A stretch of 64,000 nucleotides of DNA from Rhynchopus sp. YZ270_cl-10 (Eukaryota > Euglenozoa > Diplonemea > Diplonemida > Diplonemidae), in NCBI GenBank assembly GCA_964035575.1, contig OZ037903.1, positions 893,001-957,000 on the forward strand, given 5' to 3'. This document shows positions 21,863-32,701 of the stretch, in pieces. A program made the translations under genes and the position numbers. The stretch's first letter is position 1. Every line of letters starts with the position of its first letter. The notes beneath the pieces were generated by a model, which saw only the letters and a program-made list of their open reading frames with translations, was not told where the DNA came from and searched no databases.

Positions 21863-23477
21863 ACATAGAAAAAAAAATTGGGATTGTTCTGGGGTACCTT
21901 ACTGGGTTCGTTTTGGGGGGTGGGGGTGGTGGAGAAGTATTTTGCTTGATTCTCAATCTGCACCTTCTCATTGCAAAAAAAAAAAAATCTCTGAAGAACG
22001 CTATCTTGAGAGCAGTTTGCGAATTTTGTCTAAGGTGAAGGTGACCTTTTTGTATTTTTTTTTTGTTTTGTTTTTGAACTTTGACTGCACCGAGTTTTAT
22101 GTTTTTTTTTCTAACCCTCAACCTGGTGTTTTGTCAACGAACGGTTACAATGGCAAATCCCCTTTTTGTTATGCACCAACCGCACCTTTTATAGTCTGGG
22201 GGGAAGGATGGGGGGGGATGGAGGGAAACGGTGATTTGATTTTTGTATTTTCGGTAGCAGCTACACTGTTCCAAAAAAAAATTACTCCCCTCATCCCCCC
22301 TTCCAGACTTCCTCTCCCCTTCCCAGCCATTGCTTGCAAGAATGGGCTATTACATGTTATTGATGGAAAAAAACAGCAACAAAAAAGCAAAAAAATAGCA
22401 AAGCAAAATCTACAGTATATTTTTGAAAACGAAAAAAAAATGTACCTCTACTTTATGATGCATTTCATCTCTTTCAAATCCCTTTTTTTCTGACCACAAT
22501 TTTTTGTTTTGTGCTTTTTTAAAAGGTGGCGTAGTTTCGCATTGCTTGATCATCTTAACCACCTTTCTTTTAAAGGTGACTAAGCACGAGAGGCTTAGGG
22601 TCATCTTATAAACTTTTCTTTACATTTGTGTCGATCCCTCACCGTCTACTATCAATTTATTGATTGCATATGATGAAAATACTTTAAAAATATGTGAACG
22701 AGACATTTTTTTTTGAAGGTGAACAATGTGTATGCGCACAGGGATACACACTCATTCTTTCAACTTTTTTGGTTTTTTTTTTGGTGCTCTTTTCTGAACA
22801 CGCAAAAACCCCATCCCCCCCAAACCCTCGGCACTCTATGAACGTTTGCTTCGGAAGCGATAGTAAAAGGGTGTAAATAAAGAATGAAACCAAAAAAAAA
22901 CAAAGTATAGTGGAGCACACTCTAGGGTGGCTACAGTAATACAACCAAGTTTTCAAAAAACAAAACAAAACAAAAAAAAACCCCACTGAAAGAGCCGCCA
23001 TAAAGGGGTTCAGAGTATTCCCTTATCGTCTCAACTTGACGCACTCCTTATAAGGATGTGGTTATGCCATCTGCAGCCCCTTCCAAGCCTTTCAGTGCAT
23101 ATTTCTTTTAGATTGATTAAGCAGTGTCGTGAGGCTTTTACTCATCTAACAAACCTTTCTCTTTTTTCCCCCCCTTTTTGTGCACAAAAGCCCTTCGTCG
23201 TTTTGACATAGTGATGTTGTGGGTGATTTTTTTTTGTAGACTCTGCAAAAAAAAGGCAAAAAAAAAGAACAGGAGTTGTAGTGATAGGAGTGGGAACGCA
23301 AAAAAAAAGGATATTTTTATTGCAATGATAAAATACCGCTCTCATTTTTATCAAAAAAAAAATTGTCAAAAAGTGTTGTGAAACACATATTACAGACTTA
23401 CACTGACCTACCCTAATTCCACTTACACATCTTCTTTTTTTTTAATTGCTGAAAAGGTCCTGAAAAACGCCTGAATA
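21863..23477 (+). other. Gene-free spacer with hairpin module A copies
   Basis: There is a consensus-like module A copy at 22575-22625 (GGTGA-CTAAGC-ACGAGAG-GCTTAG-GG-TCATC, then TTATAAACTTTTC) and a divergent one at 23111-23167. Otherwise the interval is homopolymer-rich with no supportable gene. Confidence 0.6.
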
Positions 23478-24278
23478 ATGTCAAGAGGGACTGCACAAGA
23501 TGCGAACATGAACGCAGACATGCGCAAAGAGTTGATCGAAGATGCAAAGGACTTCGCACACGAGGTATGTGGGCCGTAATTCCTCTACCCCCCTTCGGAT
23601 ATTTCTGCCATTTTTTCCGGCAAAAAAAAAACATAAATCCAGAGCCCACAGAGACAGAGAAAAACAACCATTTCTCTTTTTTTACCACCTACCTTTCTCA
23701 CCCCTTCCCCCTGGACATTTCGCCGTGATTCACACTACAAACCCACTCCAAAACTCCCCTTCCACAATACTCACTCTGTCCACAGGCATTTGAAAACTGT
23801 CAAAAAGAGAAAGACGTTGCAACACAGATAAAACATCAGGTATTGCCATTGTATTTTTTTTGTTTGCACTTTCAACTTCTCTTTATTTTGGTTGGGGTCT
23901 ACCCACGATGCACCGTTTATTACACACTATCACGAGAGGGCTTCGCATTCCAAGTCAAAAAAATTATACCGTTCATCCTCCATTTTCATTCACTTAGACC
24001 ACCAAAAGCAAACACAGTAAGACAACAAGGATTTCAAAACTCTAACGAGGGTTTTTACCCCACCGATGTTGTTGTCTTACTGTAACAAAAAAGCTTTCAT
24101 TTAAATATCACCCATTTTTCCTTCACAGATGGAAAAAAAGCACCAAGGGGTCTGGCACTGCGTTGTAGGGAGGAACTTCGGGTCCTTTGTGACACACGAG
24201 ACAAAATCCTACCTATACTTCTATCACCACCAATGGGCCATCCTGCTCTGGAAGAGCATATCGACGTACGCAGACTAA
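23478..24278 (+). CDS. Dynein light chain LC8 (DYNLL-type), three exons
   Basis: Exons 23478-23564, 23786-23839 and 24129-24278 are each in phase 0 and bounded by GT-AG. They give 96 residues beginning MSRGTAQDANM. The C-terminal exon reads WHCVVGRNFGSFVTHETKSY and then LYFYHHQWAILLWKS, which is the signature LC8 fold. Human DYNLL1 (89 residues) has [20 protein letters not shown] at the same place. LC8 is a dimeric hub that binds dynein intermediate chains and many partners in the cytoplasm and axoneme. Intron 2 contains hairpin module B and a small inverted-repeat element. Confidence 0.95.
23919..23955 (+). repeat. Hairpin module B in LC8 intron 2
   Basis: TTACACACTATCACGAGAGG then GCTTCGCATTCCAAGTC. 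The ACGAGAG loop is retained, and the copy is in the same orientation as the host gene. Confidence 0.7.
24014..24083. repeat. Short inverted-repeat element E8a in LC8 intron 2
   Basis: Perfect 14-bp inverted termini (ACAGTAAGACAACA) enclose about 42 bp containing GGATTTCAAAACTCT, which recurs in E8b at 44753-44857. Confidence 0.7.
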
Positions 24279-24844
24279 GGCCCTCCGAATGTAGTCACCC
24301 CCTTGAGACAAACCCATTTTTTTTTTTTTTTGTGAATCTTTTGAAAAAAAGAGATGAAAACAAAACAAAAAGTTGGTTGGTTGATGGTGTTCTAAACCCT
24401 TTCCCCCCAAAAAAAAATTTCTCTTTTGTGTTAAACAGCAACAATTTACACTGTTTTTTTTCCCCCCTCCCTCCTCCCTACTCCATATACCCCAAATAAG
24501 ATTTTTGAGAAAAGAAAAAAATGTGAACCTCTTTTTGAAATCATAATCCTCTTCCACCTTACCACCCCATCCCCTGCGCTTCGCTGTGCTTTTATTTGCA
24601 CCCGGGTGTACCCGATTGTGTACTAAGATTCACTCAACAACAGAGGAAGTTTTATTTTTTGTCCCCCCCTCCTGCCACCGACCCCCCTTACACATTTCTT
24701 GCTGACTTTCTTCCCAAAACTTTCTCGAAGAAATCTCCCCACTCTTCTCGCACTCTCGCTGCATTCCTCCCGCTTATTACTTCACACAATCCTCTGAACT
24801 GCTAGACCTCTCTTGTTGGTTTATCAAAAAATTTCAATACAACC
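24279..24844. other. Spacer between LC8 and the 904-residue gene
   Basis: LC8 3' region and leader of the next gene. T- and C-rich, with no module or gene recognised. Confidence 0.5.
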
Positions 24845-27559
24845 ATGGCAATTGGGGTGTGGAAATGCAGCTTTTGTGGTACCCAAAATCGTTTATTTCC
24901 GGAACTAAATAGCTCTGAGACTCTATTGGTCTGCCAAACCTGCCCTGATACGTGCCCATGCCGGTATCACAGACGCTGTGGGGAGACGACATGCGGGAAG
25001 TGCAGGGTGTCTCCGCTCGCTGCATCATCAGCTAAACCCCCTGCTTCGTCTGATGGTTCTGTCTTGGAGAAGTTGCATCCGTTGCTTAGAGAGACCATTG
25101 AAGGGACGGTGCTCGGTCCACGTTGTCTCCAAACCCGCTATTTTGAAGTATCACACAAAGACAATAAAACAGCCTGGCGCCGTGTAGTTTCCCAATGCGA
25201 CGTTCCAGCATTAACCCTCCTCGCCAAGGAGGTGAAAGTCTTCAAAGAAATGCCAATACACATCCGGGAACGCTGCTTCCTCAATACCCTCCCGCTTATC
25301 TATGTTCCCCGCAAAGAGCTGTTTATACGAGACCTTCTGCAGCCTGACACTCCAAGTGTCTTTTTGGTAAACCATGATTACCTTAAGAATTCGAGAAGTC
25401 CGCGGTTGTCAGAACTGAAAGAATTTACGGTTCAAATGGTGGGTTGCTTCGAAGCGCTTGGGATATGGTCTGAGAGTCACCGTGTTGCGCATCTTGGGGT
25501 GAAAGTGGAGAGTATTGTTGTAGTGTTTGCATCGAACGATGCAAAGGTTGACACCCTTCACAATTTTATCATCAAAGTTGCCGATGTAGACAACCTAGAG
25601 ACAGACTATACAGGATCCGACAACACCAAACCAGCTATGATCGTTCTTGGCAATGCTCTGCTTCTCTTAACACGGCACTGTCCACCTGAAGAGGTACCTC
25701 TGGAACTCCACTTTGCAGCACGCAACCTAATTGACAAAAAATGGACACTTGACGCATTTACCAGGTCACCTTGGTATACACTGTGCACCCAACCACACGA
25801 AGGGGTTCTTCGAGAAGAAACCAAGGCACGCATCGCTGTAGAGAAGGAAGCGGCTGCGTCGGGGGCTGCGATTTTGCGGATCTACTTCCTCCGGTCGGAT
25901 ATGAGAAGGGGGAGTATAGATGAAGATGCAAATGACCTGGCTCGGTGGGAATCTGACGAGGAGGAGGAGGAGGGGGAAGGGCAAGGGGATGATGCAGAGT
26001 TCTGTTCTCAGCTTGATGGCTTCCTGCGTGGGGGAAGAGAGGGTGGTGATGTGACCGTTGCGGTGGCCATCGCTGAAGCGCGTCTACCCTTCCAAGATCA
26101 CGGCCGGCGTGTCGTTTTCAACATGAAAGATAAAACAGTTCTTCAGATCTTCCCAAAAGGCGTCGCACTTTATAAAGTCTTTTTAAAGAAGATGCAGACC
26201 ACAGCGTCTCTCTGCAGTGTGCCGTTATCCTTCAAAGATGAGGCGATCGTAGTAGGTGCAGTGCACATTGAAGGTACAGAGAGGGTTCTGGTGTGCGACA
26301 GTAGTAATCTCTTTCATTTGGTCGGTTTTGGGGGTGTTTTGAAGAGTTTTGCCATCTTTGAAGGTGAGGTTCTGCTTCATATTGAATCGCGCGATAGAAC
26401 GGTACTGGTGGTCACAACCTCAGCAGTGTTTACAATCCATTTTGACGGAGAGACGCACAGTGTGCACAAACAGTACACGGCTGAGGCGGCGCAGTGCATT
26501 GCTTCTGCAAGCTACTGTGTGAGGCATAGTATCTCCGAAGGGGTTGTCACCACAACGATGGTTCTCGTCTTTGCATTGTCGGTAGGGAAGGTGATAGCGA
26601 AGGTGGTGACGGTGTGTGATGGGGTGGTATCGTCTCCGTTGAAGCGGGTTGGTGTTGGTGGTGCTGCCGTTGTGAACGTTGTGAAGGTGCTGCTTAGTGC
26701 AGATGGCGCGATGCTTGCAGTAGCAGTCAGTGAGGCTGACGGCACCAAATTTGTTCTGATTGAGACCGCAGCTCTGAAACGCAGGCCCGCTGTGGAGCGG
26801 TGCCTCACAACAGCACACCCTGCAGTGAGCATGGCCCTTTCGGGTACGCATTTTGGTGCGGTCAGCCGATCCTTAGGGTCACTCTATCTGGAACAGGTTT
26901 TGCTTTCAAACAAAACTGCTGTGCCTAACCACATCGAATACACTATGAACGCGCTGTTCTCCGTTGTGCCCTCAGAGGCAGAAGAAGAACACTGTCTGCT
27001 CTTGGCAGTGCCGTGCCACAGAGAGGGGGCGTTGTGTCTGCTGTACCTCCACTCCTCCTATTGCACCTCGTGTGTCGGGACGGTGGTCTCGTTTGGTGTG
27101 GGGGTCTCGTTTGCTGGGGCAGAACGTATTGTGCGAAAGGGCATTGCAGGCGACCCAGTGTTGTATCTGACAGGGACTACCAGTGTGGTGCGTAAGGGGG
27201 ATGCTGTGTTTGAGGTGCTCTTCCCGTTGGTAGGTGGTGGGGGTGGTGTAGTGCGTCTCCCAGCGCGTCTGCAGAGCGGTGGTGGTGGAAGTCTGGTTGC
27301 AGATGTCGCTGCGCTCTCCAAGATGACCCTCCCCTTGCGTGGTCTTTCTATCAACAGTTTAAAGGTGAATGAGGATCGGGTGTGGAAGGTCACGCTTTCG
27401 CAGGAGGGTGGTGGTAGTGAAGTGACCATGTGGTGCCGCAACCACGCTGCCCTGCAAAGTCTGAAGCAAGTCGTCCTCATGGAACCAGATACAACCCCAG
27501 AGTCCCCACCTATCCAGGACGCTGTTGCCCCAAGTGAGAAGGGGTGGGGGTGGTGGTAA
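24845..27559 (+). CDS. Hypothetical protein with N-terminal Cys-rich zinc-finger-like region
   Basis: This single exon encodes 904 residues of no recognised family. The start context is AACCATGG. The N-terminus carries a CxxC pair (WKCSFCGTQNRL, C8 and C11) and then a dense Cys/His cluster at about 29-54 (LVCQTCPDTCPCRYHRRCGE, CGKC), so it probably binds zinc. Residues about 60-330 look alpha/beta. An acidic insert lies at about 362-380 (ESDEEEEEGEG). The second half is made of alternating hydrophobic strands (SVGKVIAKVVTVCDG, VLVVTTSAVFTIHFDG), suggestive of a beta-propeller. The C-terminus is rich in Gly. A role in ubiquitin ligation or vesicle trafficking would fit zinc finger plus propeller, but that is speculation. 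Confidence 0.8.
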   Translation: MAIGVWKCSFCGTQNRLFPELNSSETLLVCQTCPDTCPCRYHRRCGETTCGKCRVSPLAASSAKPPASSDGSVLEKLHPLLRETIEGTVLGPRCLQTRYFEVSHKDNKTAWRRVVSQCDVPALTLLAKEVKVFKEMPIHIRERCFLNTLPLIYVPRKELFIRDLLQPDTPSVFLVNHDYLKNSRSPRLSELKEFTVQMVGCFEALGIWSESHRVAHLGVKVESIVVVFASNDAKVDTLHNFIIKVADVDNLETDYTGSDNTKPAMIVLGNALLLLTRHCPPEEVPLELHFAARNLIDKKWTLDAFTRSPWYTLCTQPHEGVLREETKARIAVEKEAAASGAAILRIYFLRSDMRRGSIDEDANDLARWESDEEEEEGEGQGDDAEFCSQLDGFLRGGREGGDVTVAVAIAEARLPFQDHGRRVVFNMKDKTVLQIFPKGVALYKVFLKKMQTTASLCSVPLSFKDEAIVVGAVHIEGTERVLVCDSSNLFHLVGFGGVLKSFAIFEGEVLLHIESRDRTVLVVTTSAVFTIHFDGETHSVHKQYTAEAAQCIASASYCVRHSISEGVVTTTMVLVFALSVGKVIAKVVTVCDGVVSSPLKRVGVGGAAVVNVVKVLLSADGAMLAVAVSEADGTKFVLIETAALKRRPAVERCLTTAHPAVSMALSGTHFGAVSRSLGSLYLEQVLLSNKTAVPNHIEYTMNALFSVVPSEAEEEHCLLLAVPCHREGALCLLYLHSSYCTSCVGTVVSFGVGVSFAGAERIVRKGIAGDPVLYLTGTTSVVRKGDAVFEVLFPLVGGGGGVVRLPARLQSGGGGSLVADVAALSKMTLPLRGLSINSLKVNEDRVWKVTLSQEGGGSEVTMWCRNHAALQSLKQVVLMEPDTTPESPPIQDAVAPSEKGWGWW

Positions 27560-27771
27560 AAAGATGTTTTGTTGCGTTTACGCGTTCTTCTTTTTTTCTT
27601 TTCTAGCTTCGGAGAAAAAAATGCATCCAAAAAAAAAAAAAAAAAAAAAAAACAGAAGGGTTCGATTTTTTCAATTTTGAGTAAGTCATTTGGGGTGTCT
27701 TTGTTGCATGGTCTTGTTAGCGTGCATGCCACAACCAATGCCCTCCACAGGATACTCGTATATCTTACACA

Positions 27772-29565
27772 ATGTTGCACGTTGCGTTTGCGACAGCCGT
27801 TCTGGCAGTCGGTGTGCCTGAGGATGGGCTGCCGAAGCTGCCCGGTGCACCCATGGAGGGGGCGGCGAACAGGACACGTTCCGACAGAGCCTTTGGCAAG
27901 AAGTCGCACAACGGGACGCACTGGATGAACCTTGCCAATGCAACGATACCCCACTGGCGCAAGCTCAACGGAACAAACACAACCGACTGGCACGGCCTCG
28001 TCAACAGGACACGCGCGCATCACGAAGAGCACAAGAAGGGCGACCATGAGCACAAGGGTGACCATGAGCACAAGAAGGGCGACCATGAGCACAAGAAGGG
28101 TGACCATGAGCACAAGGGTGACCACGAGCACGAGCACAAGCACAGGGGACAGCACTGGCTGCACGGAGCCAACTCGACACTTGCCCTCTTGGGCAAGCTG
28201 AACCACTCTGCTAACGGTACCATGCCCACTTGGATGGCTCGTTGGAACGGAACCAAGCCAGGGCACCACGAGCACAAGGACCGTGACCACGAGCACGAGC
28301 ACAAGAAGGGTGACCACGAGCATAAAAAGGGCGACCACGAGCACAAGGGTGACCATGAGCACAAGAAGGGTGACCACGAGCACAAGAAGGGCGACCATGA
28401 GCACAAGGGTGACCACGAGCACGAGCACAAGCACAGGGGACAGCACTGGCTGCACGGAGCCAACTCGACACTTGCCCTCTTGGGCAAGCTGAACCACTCT
28501 GCTAACGGTACCATGCCCACTTGGATGGCTCGTTGGAACGGAACCAAGCCAGGGCACCACGAGCACAAGAAGGGTGACCACGAGCACAAGAAGGGCGACC
28601 ACGAGCACAAGGGTGACCATGAGCACAAGAAGGGTGACCACGAGCACAAGAAGGGTGACCACGAGCACAAGAAGGGCGACCACGAGCACAAGGGTGACCA
28701 TGAGCACAAGAAGGGTGACCACGAGCACAAGAAGGGCGACCACGAGCACAAGGGTGACCATGAGCACAAGAAGGGCGACCACGAGCACAAGGGTGACCAT
28801 GAGCACAAGAAGGGTGACCACGAGCACAAGAAGGGTGACCACGAGCACAAGAAGGGTGACCACGAGCACAAGAAGGGTGACCACGAGCACAAGAAGGGCG
28901 ACCACGAGCACAAGGGTGACCATGAGCACAAGAAGGGTGACCACGAGCACAAGAAGGGTGACCACGAGCACAAGAAGGGCGACCACGAGCACAAGGGTGA
29001 CCATGAGCACAAGAAGGGTGACCACGAGCACAAGAAGGGTGACCACGAGCACAAGAAGGGCGACCACGAGCACAAGGGCGACCATGAGCACAAGGGACAT
29101 CACTGGATGCACGGAGTTAACTCTACCCTTCCCTGGCCCAAGCTGAACCACTCTGCTAACGGTACCATGCCCGACTGGATGGCTCGTTGGAACGGAACCA
29201 AGGCGGACTGGCGTGCACTGTTCAACGGGTCGATGCCGCACAAACGCCACCACCATGCGAACGCGACACTCAACGCCACGAGGCCCGACGTGAAGCCTGC
29301 CACGGACGAGACGGAAGACATTGCGGTGGTCAACTCTCTGAAGGGCAACTCTGCTGACGCTGCTGCCGCCGGCACTGTGTCCAAGGGAGAGGCAACTGAG
29401 GAGGAGCAGGTGTCCTCTTCCAAGATCGGCACGTGGGCACTTGCCCTTGCTAGCATCCTGGGTGCCCTCTGCATGGGCAGTGCCTTCGCGTTCCTCGTGA
29501 AGGAGCGTCTCCGCACCCCCACCGAAGACTCGGACGCACACGTGGCCGAGCAGGAGCTCCTCTAA
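27772..29565 (+). CDS. His-rich repeat type I membrane glycoprotein
   Basis: This protein of 597 residues starts after a likely SL acceptor (CCCTCCACAG at 27750). Residues 1-16 (MLHVAFATAVLAVGVP) look like a short signal peptide. About residues 85-442 are tandem DHEHKKG and DHEHKG heptad/hexad units, interrupted twice by an almost identical block (HWLHGANSTLALLGKLNHS, then GTMPTWMARWNGTK). A third, divergent block follows the repeats. N-glycosylation sequons (NST, NHS, NGT) are numerous. A transmembrane helix lies at about 552-576 (TWALALASILGALCMGSAFA) with a short cytosolic tail. The repeats alternate acidic, His and Lys residues and could bind Zn or Cu ions; I infer a surface protein. The family is unknown to me, and the repeats make its length prone to change. 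Confidence 0.8.
   Translation: MLHVAFATAVLAVGVPEDGLPKLPGAPMEGAANRTRSDRAFGKKSHNGTHWMNLANATIPHWRKLNGTNTTDWHGLVNRTRAHHEEHKKGDHEHKGDHEHKKGDHEHKKGDHEHKGDHEHEHKHRGQHWLHGANSTLALLGKLNHSANGTMPTWMARWNGTKPGHHEHKDRDHEHEHKKGDHEHKKGDHEHKGDHEHKKGDHEHKKGDHEHKGDHEHEHKHRGQHWLHGANSTLALLGKLNHSANGTMPTWMARWNGTKPGHHEHKKGDHEHKKGDHEHKGDHEHKKGDHEHKKGDHEHKKGDHEHKGDHEHKKGDHEHKKGDHEHKGDHEHKKGDHEHKGDHEHKKGDHEHKKGDHEHKKGDHEHKKGDHEHKKGDHEHKGDHEHKKGDHEHKKGDHEHKKGDHEHKGDHEHKKGDHEHKKGDHEHKKGDHEHKGDHEHKGHHWMHGVNSTLPWPKLNHSANGTMPDWMARWNGTKADWRALFNGSMPHKRHHHANATLNATRPDVKPATDETEDIAVVNSLKGNSADAAAAGTVSKGEATEEEQVSSSKIGTWALALASILGALCMGSAFAFLVKERLRTPTEDSDAHVAEQELL
28027..29098 (+). repeat. Coding tandem repeat (DHEHKKG units) with duplicated long block
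   Basis: The unit is GACCACGAGCACAAGAAGGG (20 of 21 bases) or an 18-base version lacking one Lys codon. The blocks at 28138-28270 and 28435-28567 are nearly identical over about 130 bp, a sign of recent segmental duplication. All six frames are open across parts of it. Confidence 0.9.
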
Positions 29566-31935
29566 GATTAGAGCGGAAACAGATCTACAGCACTCCTCGG
29601 GGTGTGGGGTGCGTTTATCGATCCTAAATTGCAAGTTAAAAAACTACCAAAAAACGAGATTTTTCTTTTGTTAAAAAACATGGAGTAAAGCGATTATACC
29701 TACGAAACGTCGGTTGCACTTCAGTGTGGACCCAACCGCCATATTGTTTTTTTTTTACCCGGATGTGGGCGTGTTCCCTAATGTTTTTTTTTTGTTTCTC
29801 TTTTGCGATTTTTTTTTTCTTGTCTTTTTTGCAATGCCTTGTCCTATCTCTTTTTTGTGTAGGTTTTCACTATTTTTTTTCTCTCTTTTTCGCGAGCTAT
29901 CTTGCCTATTGAAAGTGTGAACCAAGCAGGAGAGGGTGAGGATTATCTTAACTTTTCTCTTTTTTATGTTTCTTTCGGGAAACTTTTTGGGTATTGACAA
30001 TTTAGCATGGATTCTTTTTTTGGTGCATCCAAAATGGACACCAATCTCTTGCAAAAAAAGGTGAGCGAAGTCCATTAGGCTTCAGTCATCTTTTACTCAA
30101 CCGTTCTCTTTTTTTTTTGTGGGTTTACAACGTGTCTTCCTTTACCGAGGCTGTACGTTACTTCAAATTCACTTTTTTTCACTTTGTTTGTTTCCCCCCA
30201 AGAATTAGAAAGCTTTTGGTGACCTGACTGGTCACAAGAACATCGTTCACAGTGTTTTTTTCTCTAATGGCCCTGTATCATCCGAAGCCTTATAGGAGCG
30301 ATTGAAGAAAGACACTGCAGAACAATAAGGAAATTTCCCACGATTTAACATAGTATTGTGAGCAAAACCTGAGCGCGATGCGGAGGTTCATCTTACAACA
30401 ACAAAAAAACAACAACAAGAATTTTTCTCTCTCCGTTTTCCCCCCTTTGTCTCTCTGCGACTCTTGGGTGTGAGATGCCGTTATTTTTCTCTGTAAGCGT
30501 TCTCACCACTTTAGGGGCACTGTGGCAGTGGATTGTGTTTCATTTATTGCAAAAAAAAAGAAGAAGGAAAAAAAAAATTCATTCTATTCATTGGGCAGTG
30601 AAGACGACTATCTGATAGCTGTACTATTCCAGTGAATTATAATATAAAAAAAGCACATCGCTCACCTGTCTCAGCTTGTGCACACCATTTGCCATACCCT
30701 TTTCCCTTTTATGTCCCCCTTTTTTGAGAGTTTATTGCCAGACTTAATAGACGGTTGTGAGTGGTGATTGAATAAAACAAATTGAATAAAACAAAACCCA
30801 CCACCATCAACAATGAATTTTAAAATATTCGCACAAAAACCTGGTCTTTCCCTGCCCAATCCAGATCTTTCCCAAAAAAACAATTGAGTGTCTTATGTGT
30901 AGTGAAGACTGTCTGAATGGCAGCTGCACTAAACTAATAGATCGAAAGAAAATTATAGCCAAGAAACACGAGGTTTAAAAAGAAGCGAAATAATGACAAC
31001 ATTTGATTGGAAGAATTAAAACTTTCATAAAAGAAGCCTGTTTTTTTGCTGAAATTTATTTTTGTGTTTTCTTGCTCTTTTAACAACTGGATTGGGTTAT
31101 TTTTTGTTTCTATTTCATAAGGGGGGGTTTTTTCTCGAACCAGCACACCCCGCATTTTTTTTTTTTTTAAACTGCAACTATTCTTTGGTGACTGAGCTCA
31201 GAGAACAGCTTAGGTTCGTAATCGCCAAAACACCCCCCCGTTTTTTGCGAATGGTGCTGCGAAAAGGGTTATGGGGCTACACCTTTCATGTTTTTTTGAA
31301 AACTTGGTTTGTATTTATGTACTCTAGTACAATGCGTCTCTAAGTGTTGGATACTACCAACTTTCGTTCTTTGGTCCCCTTATCCCATTATTTGCGAAAA
31401 ACAAAGTGGAGATTGCACAACTGTAGCAACTACACTGTAATGAAACAAAAAAAGCAAACAAACAAACAAACAGAAAGCAACGCTGGCTACAAGAAACAGC
31501 ACCACGAATCGTTATATTTTTTTGTTTTGTTTGTTGTTACAAAACAAAAAAAACGCTCTAAACAGAAGTTGAGTTTGCATGACAACAAATATATGGGAAA
31601 TTTGCACAAGCTTCTCAAAAAAATGTTTTCAGGAAAAAAGAAAAAAGGACATTTTCCCCCGAACTAACAGATTGTATCTACACACTTCAACACTTTTTTT
31701 CCTTCAACCGCATCTTACCAAGAGGAAGCGGGAGTAGAGCATTTCAGACGTTAACCTCATAATGAATGAAAGGAGTCCACCCAAGCTACCCCTGTCATTG
31801 TACCAAAAAAGGTACACAGTCGCGAGAGGGTTTTGTATTACAAGGCAACCTTTTTTTTTCCCTTTCACCGATCACTATACTCCTTCCAGACGAAAAAAAA
31901 GGGGTATTTTTTACCCAAAAACACAAAAAAAAAAA
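29566..31935 (+). other. Gene-free spacer with degenerate hairpin modules
   Basis: No gene is supported. Module A-like copies lie at 29913-29963, 30060-30117 and 31185-31228 (all degenerate). A module B copy at 31811-31860 (GGTACACAGTCGCGAGAGGG then TTTTGTATTACAAGG) lies 75 bp upstream of the BBIP1 start. Runs of T and A are dense. Confidence 0.55.
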
Positions 31936-32160
31936 ATGCCGGACGCGAAGGTTCCTGTGCTTAATGAGGTGCTCCCGAAGGCGGGTTTGGTGTATTCCGA
32001 GAAAAGTACGTTGAGTGAAATTCTTTCGAAACCCAAAATCATGCCCATTAAGTCGCTCACACTAGAAAAGCTTGAGGAGATGGAGAAGGAGCTGCGAAAA
32101 TCGTCTCTTGCCAAGCCTACTACAGCTTCGGGGGAACGTCCCACGACGAATACACACTAG
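31936..32160 (+). CDS. BBIP1: BBSome-interacting protein 1 (BBIP1/BBS18)
   Basis: This protein of 74 residues begins MPDAKVPVLNEVLPKAG. The core EVLPKAG...KPKIMPIKSLTLEKLEEM matches the human BBIP1 core (EVLPKQG...KPKLLPLKSLTLEKLEKM) almost position by position. BBIP1 is the smallest subunit of the BBSome, the coat complex that moves membrane proteins in and out of cilia, and it bridges BBS4 and BBS8. The family is 70-95 residues long, so the gene is complete. The ATG follows an A-run, and the frame upstream crosses hairpin module B, so the start at 31936 is preferred. Its presence implies a working BBSome in this flagellate. Confidence 0.93.
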   Translation: MPDAKVPVLNEVLPKAGLVYSEKSTLSEILSKPKIMPIKSLTLEKLEEMEKELRKSSLAKPTTASGERPTTNTH

Positions 32161-32268
32161 CACCTCCCCAAAAAAAAAAATACAAAAAAATAACCTAACA
32201 TCTTTCCTGTTTAAAACATAACCCCCATCTCTCTCTTACAACAAAAGACCCTCTTATCCCCCCTTTTT

Positions 32269-32466
32269 TCCGATAACTCCCCAACCGGATAAGTCAAGTT
32301 TTGTTAAGCCACTGCCTTGGAGTAACGAGTTCCCTATCACCGTCACACCAGTGAACCCCGACACGTCAAGGCTTGTCAACGATGTGCAGTTAGAGAAACA
32401 GTCACTCTCAATTATCGTAACGCCACACAATCCCGACAAGTCAACGGTTTCCAGTTGGAGAGGAAG
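32269..32466 (-). pseudogene. Fragment of BspA-type leucine-rich-repeat protein
   Basis: On the - strand a stretch of about 66 codons reads LETVDLSGLCGVTIIE, SNCTSLTSLDVSGFTGVTVI and SGLTKLDLSGW. These are typical LRR_5/BspA-like repeat units of about 23 residues. There is no start codon of its own, no signal peptide and no continuation on either side, and the fragment opposes the direction of every gene here. I read it as a truncated, dispersed copy of a repeat gene located elsewhere. A MITE-like right end lies next to it at about 32538-32566. Confidence 0.75.
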
Positions 32467-32701
32467 CCGTGTCCGAAAAGGGGTGCGATAAAGTTCTATT
32501 TTTGGTCTAGATTTTTTTAACCGCAAAGTGCAATAAAGTGCTATTTTTGGGGTAGTCAGCCACCATAATGCCAAACCCCCCTTTTTTTTCCAAATCAAAC
32601 CCCTTACTACACAGGAAACACCCCTTTTGTATTTTTTCTTTTTTTCGTGCGATTCTCTTTTTTATTTTGTAGACCAATAGAAAAAATTTTTCTAAACCGC
32701 G

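Noticed and set aside
27058-29634. A very long antisense open frame (858 codons) opposite the His-rich repeat gene
   Set aside because: It is open only because the tandem repeats lack stops in all frames. The + strand frame has a signal peptide, sequons and a membrane segment; the antisense one has only repeated Val/Leu strings.
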